64,000 bases of DNA, taken from positions 49,812,501-49,876,500 of the forward strand of contig CM032232.1 of NCBI GenBank assembly GCA_019009955.1. The letters are read 5' to 3'. The position numbers and the translations under genes were made by a program. The notes beneath the pieces are model-generated. The model saw only the letters and a program-made list of their open reading frames with translations, did not search any database and had not been told where the DNA came from. Shown here piece by piece: positions 39,482-51,137 of the stretch (position 1 is the stretch's first letter; every line of letters begins with the position of its first letter). The stretch is from Riptortus pedestris. Taxonomy: Eukaryota; Arthropoda; Insecta; Hemiptera; Alydidae.

Positions 39482-42400
39482 TTAAGCCTTTTCGTCCCGA
39501 ATAGGCTCAATATCGCCGTTGCCATACTCGGTACAACTCTCATTTTGCTCTAGGTGTACCACTTTCATTTTAGACCTCGGATTGTGGTATCTCTGTATCC
39601 GGTAGACAACGTCGTTCAATCTCTTGATCAGCTTGTAAGGTCCCTCCCAGTGCGTTGCAATTTAGGAGATAGTCCTTTCTTTCGTTGTGGGTTGAATAGT
39701 AGAACCAGTTTCCCTTCAGTGAATCCCTCCGTATTTGCTGCTCGATCGTACCTGGCCATCTTATCACCTGTCATTTTAATACGGTTGCGGACAAACTCAT
39801 GGAGCTCATGCAGGTCTTCCTGTGCCTGGGGAGTATTTCCATTGTCTTCGCAGGACGGTCCGGGTTTGGCCCCAAATTCCAAATCCGCTGGCAGTCTTAA
39901 TTCTGCTCCAAATAAGATTTTCGCCGGAGTACGTGAGGTGGAATCATGGACGGCCGACCGGTAAGCCAGCAGTAATTTTGGTATGTGCACATCCCAATCC
40001 CTTTGGTGTGTGCTAACCACTTTTCTGAGGTATTCCTCCAGTGTCCGATTAAATCTTTCGACCATGCCATCAGATTGTGGATGAAGCGGAGTCGTTCTTG
40101 TCTTTTTGATGCAATACAATTCACACATTTCCTTGAATATTGCCGATTCGAAATTTCGGCCCTGGTCAGAATGGAGTTCTATTGGAACCCCGTATCGGCA
40201 CACCCAATTATTTACAAAGGCATCTACAACCGTTTTTGACTCCTGGTTTGGGATGGCATACACTTCGGGCCATTTACTGAAATAGTCCATTACAACTAGG
40301 ACATACCGGTTTCCAGCATGACTGTCAAGGAATGGACCAGCAACATCGATGGCTATCCGCTCGAAAGGGGCACCTGCGTTGTACAGCTGAAGTTTGCCAC
40401 GACTTCTTCTCGTTGGACCCTTGGCTGCAATGCACTGCTCGCAATTGGCTATCCAATCGGTTACAGATTGGTGACATCTTACCCAGTAAAACCGTTGCTT
40501 TATCTTTTCCAGGGTTTTTGTAATGCCCAGATGGCCGCCGCTGGGACCATTATGGAACTGCTTCAACACCTCATTTATCTTGGAAGTGGGCACGACAATT
40601 AGGTCGGTTGTGGTTTTGCCATCTGTACTCTCCCAAGATCGATATAAGCAGCCCTCTACCAGTTTTAGGCTATTCCATTGTACCCAGTATGATTTCGCAA
40701 GTGGGCTTTCAGCTGATGTCTCATTTCGGGTTGGTTTTCTGTTGCATTCCTTAGCCGATATAATCTTCGCCAGAATCGGGCCATCTTTCTGAGCCTTCGA
40801 CCAGTCCTCGTCTGAGCCAATACGGGAAAGTCGCACATCAACCACGCATTCCTCTTTCTCGGCTTTAGTGCAATGTTTGCATTCTATGTTACAAGGCCGT
40901 CTTGAAAGGGCATCAGCGTTATTGTGTTTCCCACCTTTTCGATGCTCGATGCTGAAGTCATAGCTCTGCAGACGTTTAATCCATCGTGCTAGCTGACCTT
41001 CTGGGTTCTTGAACTGCAGCAGCCAACGTAGTGCGGAGTGGTCTGTTCTTAAGGTGAAGTGTTGACCTTACAAGTATTTGTGGTAATGCTTGACGCACTC
41101 CAACACTGCCAGAAGCTCCCGTCGGGTAACACAATAATTTCTTTCGGGTTTGGAGAGTACCCTGCTGTAGTAGCCAATGACTCTTTCTGCCCCATCAACT
41201 ACTTGAGAAAGTACTCCTCCTATTCCATAGCCACTGGCGTCCGTATCAATTATGAACTTCTATCCAGCGATTGGATAGGCAAGGACAGGTGCTGTGCACA
41301 AGAGTTCCTTGAGCCTCTGGAACGCATCTTCCGTTGCCTCACTCCAGTGGTATGATCGCGACTTTTTGGTTAGCTCGTGCAAGCTGGCAGCTACCTGAGC
41401 GAAGTTTGGCACGAATCTCCTGTAGTATGTGCAAAGCCCCAGGAAGCTACGCAGCTCGTGCAGATTTCGTGGTCGAGGCCAGTCCTTTACTGCCCGTATT
41501 TTGTCCTCGTCAGTGGAGATGCCCTCTGCTGTTACCCGATGTCCCAAGTATTTTACCTCTTTCTGAAACAGAGCACATTTCTTTATGCTTAACTTCAGCC
41601 CAGCTGCTGTTATGCGACTAAATACTTCATCCAGGTTTTTAAGATGTTCTTCAAAAGTCTTCCCCATAACGATTATGTCATCTAGATACACTAAGCATGT
41701 CTTCCAATTGAGACCCTTTAGCACACGTTCCATTAAACGCTCAAAAGTAGCTGGGGCGTTGCAGAGCCCAAATGGCATCACCTTGAACTGCCATAAACCA
41801 TTGCTTGCGCTAAAGGCAGTTTACTCTTTGTCCTTATCGGCTATCTCTACTTGCCAGTAGCCGCTTTGCAAGTCCAAGGTAGAAAACCATTTCGTTCCAG
41901 CCAACGTGTCTAAGGTGTCGTCAATTCTTGGCAGCGGATAACTGTCTTTCTTGGTGACGTCATTGAGTTTTCTGTAGTCGACGCAGAATCTGGTGCTGCC
42001 GTCTTTCTTCTTTACTAGAACTATTGGCGAGCTCCACGGACTTGAAGATGGTTCAATGACTCCATTCCGCTCCATTTCGTTGACAAGTTCTTTAACTTCG
42101 TTCCGCTTCGCTAGAGGAACACACCTGGGTGCCTGTTTTATAGGTCTCGCTTCACCGGTATTTATTTCATGTTTCACTACAGCTGTTCTACCTGGGCTTT
42201 TATTGCTTAGGGCGAAGACGGAGGCATGTGTTCTTAGCAACTCCTTTGCTTTGTTTCTTTCAGGCGATGTCAGTCCTTTCATCCACTTTTCCTCTTCTTC
42301 TGCAAGTAGTTCGCGCTCCTTGGCTGTCATTTTCGTGCATCCTGAATTTTTGGCACAGTTAATTATTCCTTCTGCTGGCTCACATTGACCTATTTCAAAA

Positions 42401-43040
42401 TTTTTGTTAATGATCTTCTCATTGTTGGATAGGTTAAGTACTCTCACCGGAACTCGTCCATCGTCGCAGGTTTTCACGAGGGCTTTAGCTGTTATAATGT
42501 CATCTTTAAGTTCTTTAGGTTCTACTACCCACAACCGGTTATCCTCACAATCTTCTTCCACACGTGCCCACACTAAGGTTTCCGACTGGGGTGGTAATTT
42601 CTGGCGTCCGACGGTAAATAGCCTCCTTACTGTGGTCTTGCTCTCATATCCAACATCCAAGGGTATCTCGACGTTGCGCCAGATCATAACTTGTTGACCC
42701 ATGTGCAGATTGATACCGTGGGCTATCATGAAGTCTGCACCGATGATCACTTCGTCCACTATATCGGCGACAACAAATACATGATCGGCGCTAGTGTTGG
42801 CGATAGTCAGTCGAACCTTGGCTTTTCCGTAGACGGTTGCTGATTCCCCAGTAGCAGTGCACAGTCGAACATCTTTTAATGGTTCCACTGATCCTTTTAC
42901 CAAATCGGGCCTAATTATGGACTGCGACGCACCTGTGTCTATGGTGAGGATCTGCTTCCTGCCGTTAATGAGTCCACGAGCTGTAAGGTTGCTATTCTGT
43001 TGTTGTATTATGGAAATGGAGATTGTGGGGCCAGCGGTTG
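39482..43040 (-). pseudogene. pol: gypsy Pol (protease, RT, RNase H, integrase), broken
   Basis: Domains in order on the minus strand: protease with LTIDTGASQS (active-site DTG at 42931-42939); RT with FCVDYRKLN, LDLQSGYWQ and YLDD (41677-41688); RNase H with IDTDASGYGIGG and LRTDHSALRW; integrase with a zinc HHCC region (GHLGITKT...CEQC) and the D-D-E residues in IDVAGPF, HSDQGRNFE and MVERFNRT. In-frame stops lie at 41821-41823 (TAA), 41260-41262 (TAG) and 41068-41070 (TAA), and a frame change near 39665 precedes the C-terminal GPYKLIKRL segment. A frame shift also separates gag from pol. Catalytic residues remain intact, but no continuous protein is possible without recoding. Confidence 0.9.
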
Positions 43041-43071
43041 TCTAGCTCTTGTCCCTCAGTGCTAGCTCGTT

Positions 43072-44538
43072 TTAGTTTAACGGTGTCTCTTGAGATTTGG
43101 GGTTATTCGTCCGTTTGTTCGCCCTTGGTGGCGAAACAGATCTTGACCTTTTCTTTGGAGCTTTACAGTTACATTGAAAATGGCCGGCCTTGCCACAGTT
43201 GAAGCACTTTGAGCGTGATCTGTTCCTTTGCTCCTCCATTATTCGCTTGACTAATTCTTCTATGTCACTCCTTGACATTTGGGCGTCATTTTGAATATCA
43301 GCCTCAAGACGTCGTACCTTGAAGACTTGTGGTTTTGAAATTACTTTAGCGGTCTCCTGGGCTAGCGCATAAGAGATGGTTTCAGCAAAGGATGATTTTT
43401 GCATAGCACATACCGCGAATTTAACGTCTGGATCTCGTATACCATTCACAAATGCTTCAAACTTGAACTGATCCAAGAACGGATGATTTTCACCTGGGTA
43501 AGTCAGCTGCACTAGACGTTCGATTTCCATGGCAAAGTCTTGTAGCGTCTCGTTCGGTTTCTGCACTCTGCCCTTTAGTTCCATCCTGTAAAGTTCTCGC
43601 TTATGCTCACCGCCAAACTAGCGCTGTAATGCCAACATAATGTCCTCATAATTATTCCTACAAGCTGGTGGTAAACTCTCCAGGATTTCTGCAGCGGTTC
43701 CCTTCAGTGCCAAAATCAATTCTACCGCTTTCTCTTCATTATTCCATCCGTTTCTACTGACCACCGTCTCAAATTGGAATTTAAAAACATTAAATGGTAA
43801 ATTACCGTCAAAAGTTGGGGTCTTTATCTTGCTGGAATTTTCTGAAATGTACCTCACCGGACCCTCTCGAACATGTAGATTATCCATTTGGAATTGTAGC
43901 TCACGTATTTCATCGTCTACCTTCTTTCCTAGGTTGGACACTTTCTCTTCAACATTATTCAGTTTTTCATCAAACCCACTTACTCTCTGCTCAATGCCTT
44001 CCACTCGTTTGCCCAATACCTCTGATATTTCGTGGAGTTTGAGGTTTGTCGTTCTGGAGGCTTCCTGAAGTTCCTCGAGTCTCTCACAATTAGCTCTAGA
44101 AGCTTCCTGGAATTGTTGTCTGACTTCCGCTAAAATTTTCTCACTGTTGCTTCTAGAAGCTTCATGGAACTCTTGTCTGACTTCCACTATGATTTTCTCG
44201 CTGTTACTTTTAGAAGCTTCCTGGAATTTTTCTTCTAATCTCTCGTAATTAGCTCTAGAAGATTCCTGAAATTCTTGTCTGACTCCCGCTAAGAGTTTCT
44301 GATTATTTTCCATCATAGCGGCTAAGATTGCATTCAAGTCCAAATTGCTACTTGAGATAGGATTACTTACAGCAATGTCTTCTTTATCGTCAAACTCGTG
44401 TGTACTTATATCGATTCCTCGACTTTGGAATTCATCTGTCAACCGCCTTTGTAATTCAGCCTTATTTCCTGTTGTTGGCATATCCAGTTTAGCCAGCTCC
44501 TTCTTCAGTTGTTCAACTTTTAGTTCCTCAAACTTCAT
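43072..44538 (-). pseudogene. gag: gypsy Gag with SAP domain, in-frame TAG
   Basis: ATG at 44536-44538. Residues 4-40 are a SAP-type DNA-binding motif (LKVEQLKKELAKLDMPTTGN, KAELQRRL). A repetitive coiled-coil follows (EVRQEFHEASRSN-type repeats, about 95-215), then a capsid-like domain (FNVFKFQFETVV, LALKGTAAEILESL). A single TAG at 43618-43620 interrupts the frame, which then continues in phase through FAMEIERLVQLTYPGENHP to a CX2CX4HX4C zinc knuckle (CFNCGKAGHFQCNC) and a basic tail, ending at 43072. Gag packages the element RNA. Whether the TAG is read through is unknown; it lies within the capsid-like domain, an odd place for programmed recoding. Confidence 0.88.
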
Positions 44539-44580
44539 TTTCGTTGATTTTAATTTTGCAATCCCACTTCTGACACCAGT

Positions 44581-45142
44581 TGTTACGTTTTTATTACCAA
44601 AAATCAGTAATAAACGTTTTTAATAAGAGTTCTTTTGGATTGCAAAATTAAATACTCGCAAGTTTCACAGTTTTTATCACTGCACAATTTATTTGGATAA
44701 TGCACAATGAACTTCGTAATTATTCTTAATTACTACTCACAGTATAGACTGATAGTGTCGCTGTTCTTCAGATTACACAGTCCAGCAATTCACTCACGGT
44801 CACTGAAATTCACAACAAGACGGCACTGCACTGTCCTTTACTTCGCGGCACTGCACTGTCTTAAACACGGCACTAAACTGTTACTTACAGTCACGGCACA
44901 ACACTGTTCTTCTTATAAAAACACTTTACCGCACTGTACTAAGTCGCACTGTAGCACTGATGTGAACATCAAGACAGGTGAGAATAAAACTGCCTCGCTC
45001 CCGGCAGGCCCTCTTTATATAGGGTAGCGGCATACATCAAAGGGGAATTGTCTAGTTCATTCGAGGCTGGGCTAGACGAGCCCAGTATCGTCTCGACCTT
45101 CTGTCGGTTTCTTTTGATCTACGTCACACTTTCCAAATACGC

Positions 45143-45179
<37 letters not shown>

Positions 45180-45209
45180 GGATTATTCATCTATTTAATT
45201 TTCGCAACA
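44581..45209 (-). repeat. 5' LTR of the gypsy element
   Basis: 629 bp with a shorter CT tract (about 45145-45176). A TATATAAAGAG box on the minus strand (near 45012-45022) is the likely promoter. The interior begins with ACTGGTGTCAGAAGTGGG, the primer-binding region. Confidence 0.93.
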
Positions 45210-45420
45210 ATATTTATGGTTGTTAAATCTAACATATTTATGGTCAGACACTGAAAACTCCGATGACACATGCCAGTCAGATATCTTATAGTTGTTACCT
45301 TCTAGAAGCTCTCTCATATCCTGCCTATTCATGTCGTCATCCCCCACTTTGTTCAGGGATACCAATTTTATCTCTTCTTCATTTCCTCTCTGCATTATTC
45401 CAACAGTTATTGCATCAACT
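45210..45420 (-). mobile_element. R1/jockey-type LINE, 5' part (endonuclease)
   Basis: Minus-strand frame 45395-45195 includes ISDWHVSSEFSVSDHKYVRF, the C-terminal SDH motif of an APE-type endonuclease. It abuts the gypsy 5' LTR and continues the LINE seen at 38200-38775. Confidence 0.72.
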
Positions 45421-47055
45421 AGTAAATATTGGATTAAGAGTACGAATAATGGAAGACTTTTGTCTTAAAAAGTGTTACGGTATTTCTCTAATAATATGGC
45501 TTTCCAAAGCCCCATGAACGACGGAACCGAATGAACACTGCAGCCCCTACTTTCAATCTTTGGCACATCTTCATATTTTTCTAACTCTTCTAAATTAGCG
45601 ACCTGCCCTGATTCTTAAATCTCTTTGTAATATTGATGTGCTTCCTCATTTCGGTAAAGCACAGAACAAAAGTGGATTCTTTTCCCTAGTTAAAAGACTT
45701 AACATTGTTAACAGGGATTGCTCAAGGAATGTAAAGACATCCCCCATCACGCTTACCAACAAGACCCATTCTCTGGCTGTCCTATGTGATTATTACATTT
45801 TTGGGTTTCCCTCTCGCAAAACTGTTTTAAAACACAAATAGTAAAATGATAATTAACCAACTATTTCTCAGAGCTACTGTGAGTAATGACACAATCGGTC
45901 CTTCTAAATCATACGTTGTTTCAGGAAACTTCAAAAAGGGATTTTGAGAGGGAGTGTCCATTCACAAACTGCAAATGAGAGTTAGCAGTTCTTTTGGAGG
46001 AATACTTACGTACAACTTCAAAATGCTAATAAGAAATGTAAAGATCGGTATCTACTGGTAGAATTATGTTGTAAAGACACGTCACGTCAACTCAATATAA
46101 TCTTCCCCAACAACTGTCAAGCCAGTGGAAGGTTAAAGCCATGGCGGGCTTCCGGCTATAGTGTTGCCCGACAGGAATTTATAACTGCAATTGGGGAAAT
46201 GTGTACTATTGAAAAGGCATTGGATGAAATGACCTTGAGCCGGAAGGACCTTTGCTGTCGGTTACCGGTACTATACGCGCAACATGGTGTATTTTTTCTC
46301 AAGCTTTTTTTTGATAGTGTGGACAGTTTTTTTACTTCATTTATTCCGGCAGTGGACATATATTTATTTATTTTTAAGTTATTTTATTACAGGTTGTTTT
46401 TAATATTTTTTGCATTACAAAAGACTTCTTATTTTAAAATTTTATTATTTAATCTACCTTCTCCTCCTATGTTTACTGTGCTGTCCTACACATGACTGTG
46501 ACCACCAGAGATCTTCCATGCCGATTTGAGAATGACACTCAACTTGTACTAATTTTCGCCCTCCTTGAGTCTCATCTTTTAGGCCAAAACATGCAAGATA
46601 TATTACAGAATCTCGTTTATAGTCTGATTCTAGAAATTGAAAGTCTTATACCAGTAATGAATCCGGAGATTTTTCTTTATTGTATTATTATTAGCCATTT
46701 TCATGTATACTTGATCAGGAGATATATTTTTTTTTTAAATGTGGCTTAACATACTAAGTCACTAGTCGTACCAACAATGAAAAGAAATTTCTACAAAATA
46801 AATGAAAATCCGGCAGTCAAGTGCCCTATGCATAGGCTATGCAGATTTATCTATATTTTAATATGACGTTAATAACATCATCACCCGTTCTGTTCTCTAT
46901 ATCTCATTAAGAGAAAATCACAAGAGTCGAATTGGGGGGGGGGGGTTGACTGAAGGCTGAAAATAAAAAAGAAATTCAGAATAACTCGATTAACGTAAAT
47001 GTGAGAAGGTAGAAGAACTTCATTTCAACAGATTTTGTTATTATCAGTAATATTA
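45421..47055. other. Gene-free stretch
   Basis: Probably includes further LINE 5' sequence up to about 45500. A family P head piece with a G-run lies at about 46835-47010. Open frames at 46199-46495 and 46492-46749 are low-complexity and not supported as genes. Confidence 0.45.
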
Positions 47056-47059
47056 ATTC

Positions 47060-47290
47060 TTTTTATTAACGCCCACTTTGCGCTACTTAGGCTAACTGTC
47101 ATAGTTTTTCAACTGGTTACCATTTTCTAGCCAGGGGGACTTAGGATTTTATTTAATGAGTTCTTCACTAAATAGATTCCTATTGCCCACCCTGGCTAGA
47201 AAAGGGTGGTAACCTGTAGATAACCCGTCCCATTAGCCATAGTAGCATAAAGAGTACGTTAATCAATAAATACAATATTGCCCAGGTGAG
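47060..47290. mobile_element. Two SINE tails, head to head
   Basis: 47060-47180 reads the SINE tail reversed (CTAGCCAGGGGG...TTCACTAAATAG); 47181-47290 reads it forward (CTGGCTAGAAAAGGGTGGTA, CATTAGCCATAGTAGCA). Confidence 0.65.
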
Positions 47291-47509
47291 AATGGAGCCT
47301 GTACGATATATTTGAGAAGCCTTGCAAGGAATATAGTAGACTCTCATTATTCAGTCTTTAACCTTCTTTAGGTCGTCCCGTTGTGTTTAAAACAACAGCA
47401 GCTTAATTTAATTAGCGATTCCTGGTGAGTTTCACAAAACAATGCCGTCATATTTCTCTGGCCTCAGTTTTTTAAGGCACCTCTCCCCTGAGTTAGTTTT
47501 CACACACAC

Positions 47510-48100
47510 CCTTAAGGGAAATCAGCTATTGAGGTTGTACTCATGACGCGATTTTCTAAATTTTTCTTCAAATGTCCATCGATCTTGCTTAGGAGATGAA
47601 GAAAATGATGCCCGTTCAAAATTATATAAAGTCCGTCACGCAGGGGCAGCTTTAACTAAGCAGATTTTCCACGTCCGCTACGTATTTGCATTTGCCTCAA
47701 AACGTAAAAGTTCAATGAGAACAATATTTGGTGTTTAGTCTTCAAACATTGTGCTCATAATATAACACATTACTCTCAATATGACATGAATAGAAGTGGG
47801 GGTTTACAGAAGATCGAAAACTAAAAAATGCAAATATCTCGGTTATTAATCAAGATAGAGCAAAAACGTACATAACATTTATCTAACATTACATTTGCTG
47901 GATCAGAAGAATAAGATTAGATTTTTCCATTTGACATATAGTAACGGAAATATTTCGAAAATCCTCCCTTCTACCACTGGGGCCGATTTCAGCTATTAAC
48001 GAACACGATCTTTCTTTTTACATAAAACGATTAAATACCGAGTTTGGTAACGATTAAATAAGAATTGCAGCCCCTAAAGCGTTAACAGAGTATATATATC
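47510..48100. repeat. Family P: reversed end module joined to a forward copy
   Basis: 47510-47635 is the end module reversed; at AAGTCCGTCACGCAGGGGC (47628 on) a forward copy starts, running through GGCCGATTTCAGCTATTAAC to an AT-rich stop near 48100. The two share the ATATA junction. Confidence 0.65.
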
Positions 48101-48109
48101 TCTGGAATA

Positions 48110-48660
48110 TGCTGGATGGTTGAGGAACCAATTGATAAGGATCAATAAGAAGGCCAAGTCCTCTACTGTGTTTTAATATTATGCAGAGTGCACTTTCGGA
48201 GTCAACGCTCCATCCTCAGTGCCTGCTGACAAACACAACCTTGAGTTAATTTAACATTCATAACATGGCCAAAAACAAAATAAAAAACAGTCAAAAACAC
48301 ACAAAATAAAGAGTAAAAACAATAGAAAATCTTAAAACTAGTCAACTAATAAAAATAGAAAATATAATAACTAGTCAACTACTAAAAGTTAAGGCCAATA
48401 CAATAGAAAATCTAATAACAAGTCAACTAATAAAAATTAAAGAAGTAAACAACGATAAGCGTATGTCAAAACTAAAAACTATAAATAAAATTAAAAACTA
48501 AAAAACCAACACACATTGCAGATGTATCTGGAAAACATATCACAGTGGGTGGGAACCTCTGAAAAACAACCCAGAGGAACTGTAAGATACATCTGAAAAA
48601 TAAACAAAAAACCCCATACTAATAATAGAGAGGAGATGTAGGGGTTCCTGATTAAGTACC
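48110..48660 (-). mobile_element. Possible Penelope-like element end
   Basis: On the minus strand GCACTGAGGATGGAGCGTTG and ACTCCGAAAGTGCACTCTG precede GGACTTGGCCTTCTTATTG. The 'GAGGATGG...GAAAGTGC' signature is shared with 6690-6820. The rest, to 48660, is an A-rich stretch with AACTAGTCAACTA repeats and no coding sequence. Confidence 0.4.
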
Positions 48661-48664
48661 CCCT

Positions 48665-48668
48665 AAGA

Positions 48669-48718
<50 letters not shown>

Positions 48719-49165
48719 GTTACCGCTCTAGCGGTCGCAATGTTTGTTTGATCGTTACCAAACTTGGTATTTATTTGTTTTATGTAAAAAAAAAGATCGT
48801 GTTCGTGAATGGCTGAAATCGGCCCCAGTTGTAGGAGGGAGGATTTTCGAAATATATGCATTACTATACGTCGGATCGAACAATTATACAGAACCAAACT
48901 TTTTGACAATTGAATCGTCTATAAATGTTGTTCTATACATATTTTCCGTATAATGAGTATTAGCTGAGATATTCGGATTTTATAGTTTTCCGCTTTCAGT
49001 AAAACACCACTCCTACTCGTGTCATTAATTATAAGCTGTTTTATATCATGAACTACTTCAGGATAAATACCTAATATTGTTTTCAACAAACCGTTATTAT
49101 ACGAGATAAATGCAAATACGTTCTGTTGACCACCCCTCCCCCCTCCTTCTTTTGTTCTTGGATTA
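48665..49165 (-). repeat. Family P copy, reversed, with AT tract
   Basis: AT tract 48668-48717, then ACCGCTCTAGCGGTCGCAAT, GGCTGAAATCGGCCCCAGTT and GAGATATTCGGATTTTATAG. Confidence 0.75.
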
Positions 49166-49640
49166 CTAAAATCCAAAAATTATTCTGATTCATTACAAAT
49201 TACTCCAGTAGCTATAGTAAATATTTTTCAATAAAATTAGTATGTAATATTCAGATATATTTCATTAATGGTTGTTCTTTCCGGTCTAGAATAATTCTAT
49301 CTATACAGCCCTGCAATATTGGCTGCTCTGTTTGTTTACAATTCAGGCGCTTTCGTTGTAGATATTAACTTAGGAGTAGAAATGTTAATATAGCTTATTT
49401 TCACGGAGGAGTAGGTGCTCATTCACATACCGAGTTCCAGTGCTGTCGGTTTATGCTCGTTTTGAATATGGTTGACTCCCGCTATAGTTTTTAATGTACA
49501 TCTCGTTTATACTTCGTTACACGATAAAAGTGTATATAACAAAAGCTACTTTAAATAAAAAAATAAACATATTATGTTATGACTATGTTTGCCGAAATAC
49601 CAATAGGATACGACACATCGCGATTTTTTCAGATTTCCCT
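49166..49640. other. Gene-free stretch
   Basis: Contains a T-like half unit near 49430-49620 (TTGACTCCCGCTATAGTTTT, CCAATAGGATACGACA). Nothing else recognised. Confidence 0.5.
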
Positions 49641-49749
49641 TGAGGGAAATCAGCTATTGAGTTTGTACTCATGACGGAGTTTTCGAAATTTTTCTTCAAA
49701 TGTCATCGATCCTAACTGGTAGATGACGAAAATGAGGTCCGTTCAAAAC

Positions 49750-49795
<46 letters not shown>
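49640..49795 (-). repeat. Family P end module with AT tract
   Basis: Palindrome CAGATTTCCCTTGAGGGAAA then the module reversed to GGTCCGTTCAAAACTGTG and an AT tract 49753-49795, directly abutting family T copy A. Confidence 0.75.
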
Positions 49796-49796
<1 letters not shown>

Positions 49797-50863
49797 TAGC
49801 TCAGATACCCGGCTTCGCCCGGGAATTAATTTGAGGCTGAATGGTGATGGTATTTTTCTGGCAAGGCTTTACTTTGCACAATATTTTGACATTTACCCAT
49901 CCCAGTGTTTAGGGCTAATACCCGTCGTTTCTGTGGATTTGTTAAAAATAAAATTTGTAAATTCAGACCTCCCTTATAACCCCCACTCCTGTCCGTTCCT
50001 AGAAATGTTAGTATGGCTTATTATAAGGATGGCGTCAGTGCTAATACACATACTGAGTGTTTTATTTAGTTCAGTTGAGTCTTTTGTGCCAAATAAAATT
50101 GTTGACTCCTGCTATAGTTTTAAGTGTATAACTCATTTATACTTCGGTATACGACCAAAGTGTATATGGCAAAAGTTACTTTAAATAACAAAATAAACAA
50201 CTTTTGTTATGTGCATATTTGCTGAAAAAGCAATAGGAAACTAAATATCGCTATTTTTAATTTCTGGCCTCCCTTATTACCCCCACTCCTGCCAGTCCCT
50301 AGAAATGTTAGTATGGCTTATTATAAGGACATCGTTAGTATTAATTCACATAGCGAGTTTGGTTTAGTTCGGTTGAGTCTTTTGTGCCAAATAAAATTGT
50401 TGACTCCCGCTATAGTTTTTAGCGTATAACTCATTTATACTTCCGTTTACGGCAAAAGTACATATAACAAAAGTTACTCTAAATTACAAAATAAATAACT
50501 TTTGTTATGTGCATATTTGCTGAAAAATCAATAGGAAACGAAATATCGCTATTTTTAATTTCAGGCCTCCCTTATAACCCCCACTCCTGTTCGTCTTACA
50601 GAATATTAATATAGCCTAAAGTCTAAGTTGGGCTAGTAGTAATATACATACCAAGTTTCATAAAATTCGGTTCAGCCGTTTATGCGTGAAAAGGTAACAA
50701 ACAAACAAACAAATAAACAAACAAACAAACAAACAAACAAACAAACAAACAAACAGACACGAAAGAAACAAAATGTAGTTATGGTGTCTATGACATGTGA
50801 AACGAAAAGTTATCGTGAAATTTCGCGAAAAAAATCAATGTACAGACAGAGGTTACAATTTTA
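49794..50863 (+). repeat. Family T copy A (about 298-bp internal units)
   Basis: Head TACTAGCTCAGATACCCGGC with a 5-bp-stem hairpin CCCGGCTTCGCCCGGG (49808-49823). Then body units whose marker CCTCCCTTATAACCCCCAC recurs at 49968, 50268 and 50566 (spacing 300 and 298). The tail has CGGTTCAGCCGTTTATGCGT, an (AAAC)n tract (50694-50756), and the end CAGAGGTTACAATTTTATAT. Confidence 0.85.
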
Positions 50864-50905
50864 TATATATATAGATTGTAACCTCTGTCTGTACATTGAT
50901 TTTTT
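50829..50905. repeat. Perfect 31-bp inverted repeat at the end of family T copy A
   Basis: Arms 50829-50859 and 50875-50905 (core CAATGTACAGACAGAGGTTA and its complement) with a 15-bp AT loop. Copies B and C have only the left arm. Confidence 0.92.
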
Positions 50906-50927
50906 GATTTGTCTGTACAATGTCTTA

Positions 50928-51128
50928 AGTTAAGTTTAAAGTACGCGTGTAAGCCTTTTTAAAAAGCACTTTTATTAATTACAACAATTACAACTTTGAA
51001 AATGAACAGAGTGACAGTCTAGAGCTACTGGGGAAAATGACAAGGAGAGGAAAAATGGTAGGGGTTATAAGGAGAATAAATGCTGATGCTTGAGGTGTCA
51101 GCAGAGCGGATGTTCCCAAGACGTAACT
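50928..51128 (-). repeat. 3' LTR of an env-bearing errantivirus-type element
   Basis: 201 bp. Coding strand starts AGTTACGTC and ends AAACTTAACT, the AGTTA...TAACT termini typical of gypsy/errantivirus LTRs. It contains AATAAA (AATTAATAAAAGTGC). It directly follows a polypurine tract AAGGAGGGAGG (51129-51139) downstream of the env frame. Confidence 0.75.
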
Positions 51129-51137
51129 CCTCCCTCC

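Larger units (their letters stand above)
38802..45209 (-). mobile_element. Ty3/gypsy retrotransposon with SAP-domain Gag, 6,408 bp
   Basis: Full structure on the minus strand: 5' LTR 44581-45209, gag 43072-44538, pol about 39482-43040, 3' LTR 38802-39470. LTRs read TGTTGCG...CGTAACA on the coding strand. Order is protease, RT, RNase H, integrase. Flanks are ATAC and ATAT, an imperfect 4-bp target duplication. It is inserted in the R1/jockey LINE. Stops in gag and pol (listed) show this copy is not autonomous. Confidence 0.92.

Noticed and set aside
39269..39553. Frame with a long SL run
   Set aside because: Reads the CT tract of the LTR.
41993..42388. Plus-strand frames across 39.5-44.6 kb
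   Set aside because: Antisense shadows of gypsy gag and pol.
43618..43620. Programmed stop-codon readthrough in Gag
   Set aside because: The TAG is inside the capsid-like region rather than at a gag-pol boundary, and other stops occur in pol; decay is simpler.
50682..50933. Open frames rich in NKQT (also near 57989)
   Set aside because: They translate the AAAC microsatellite of family T.
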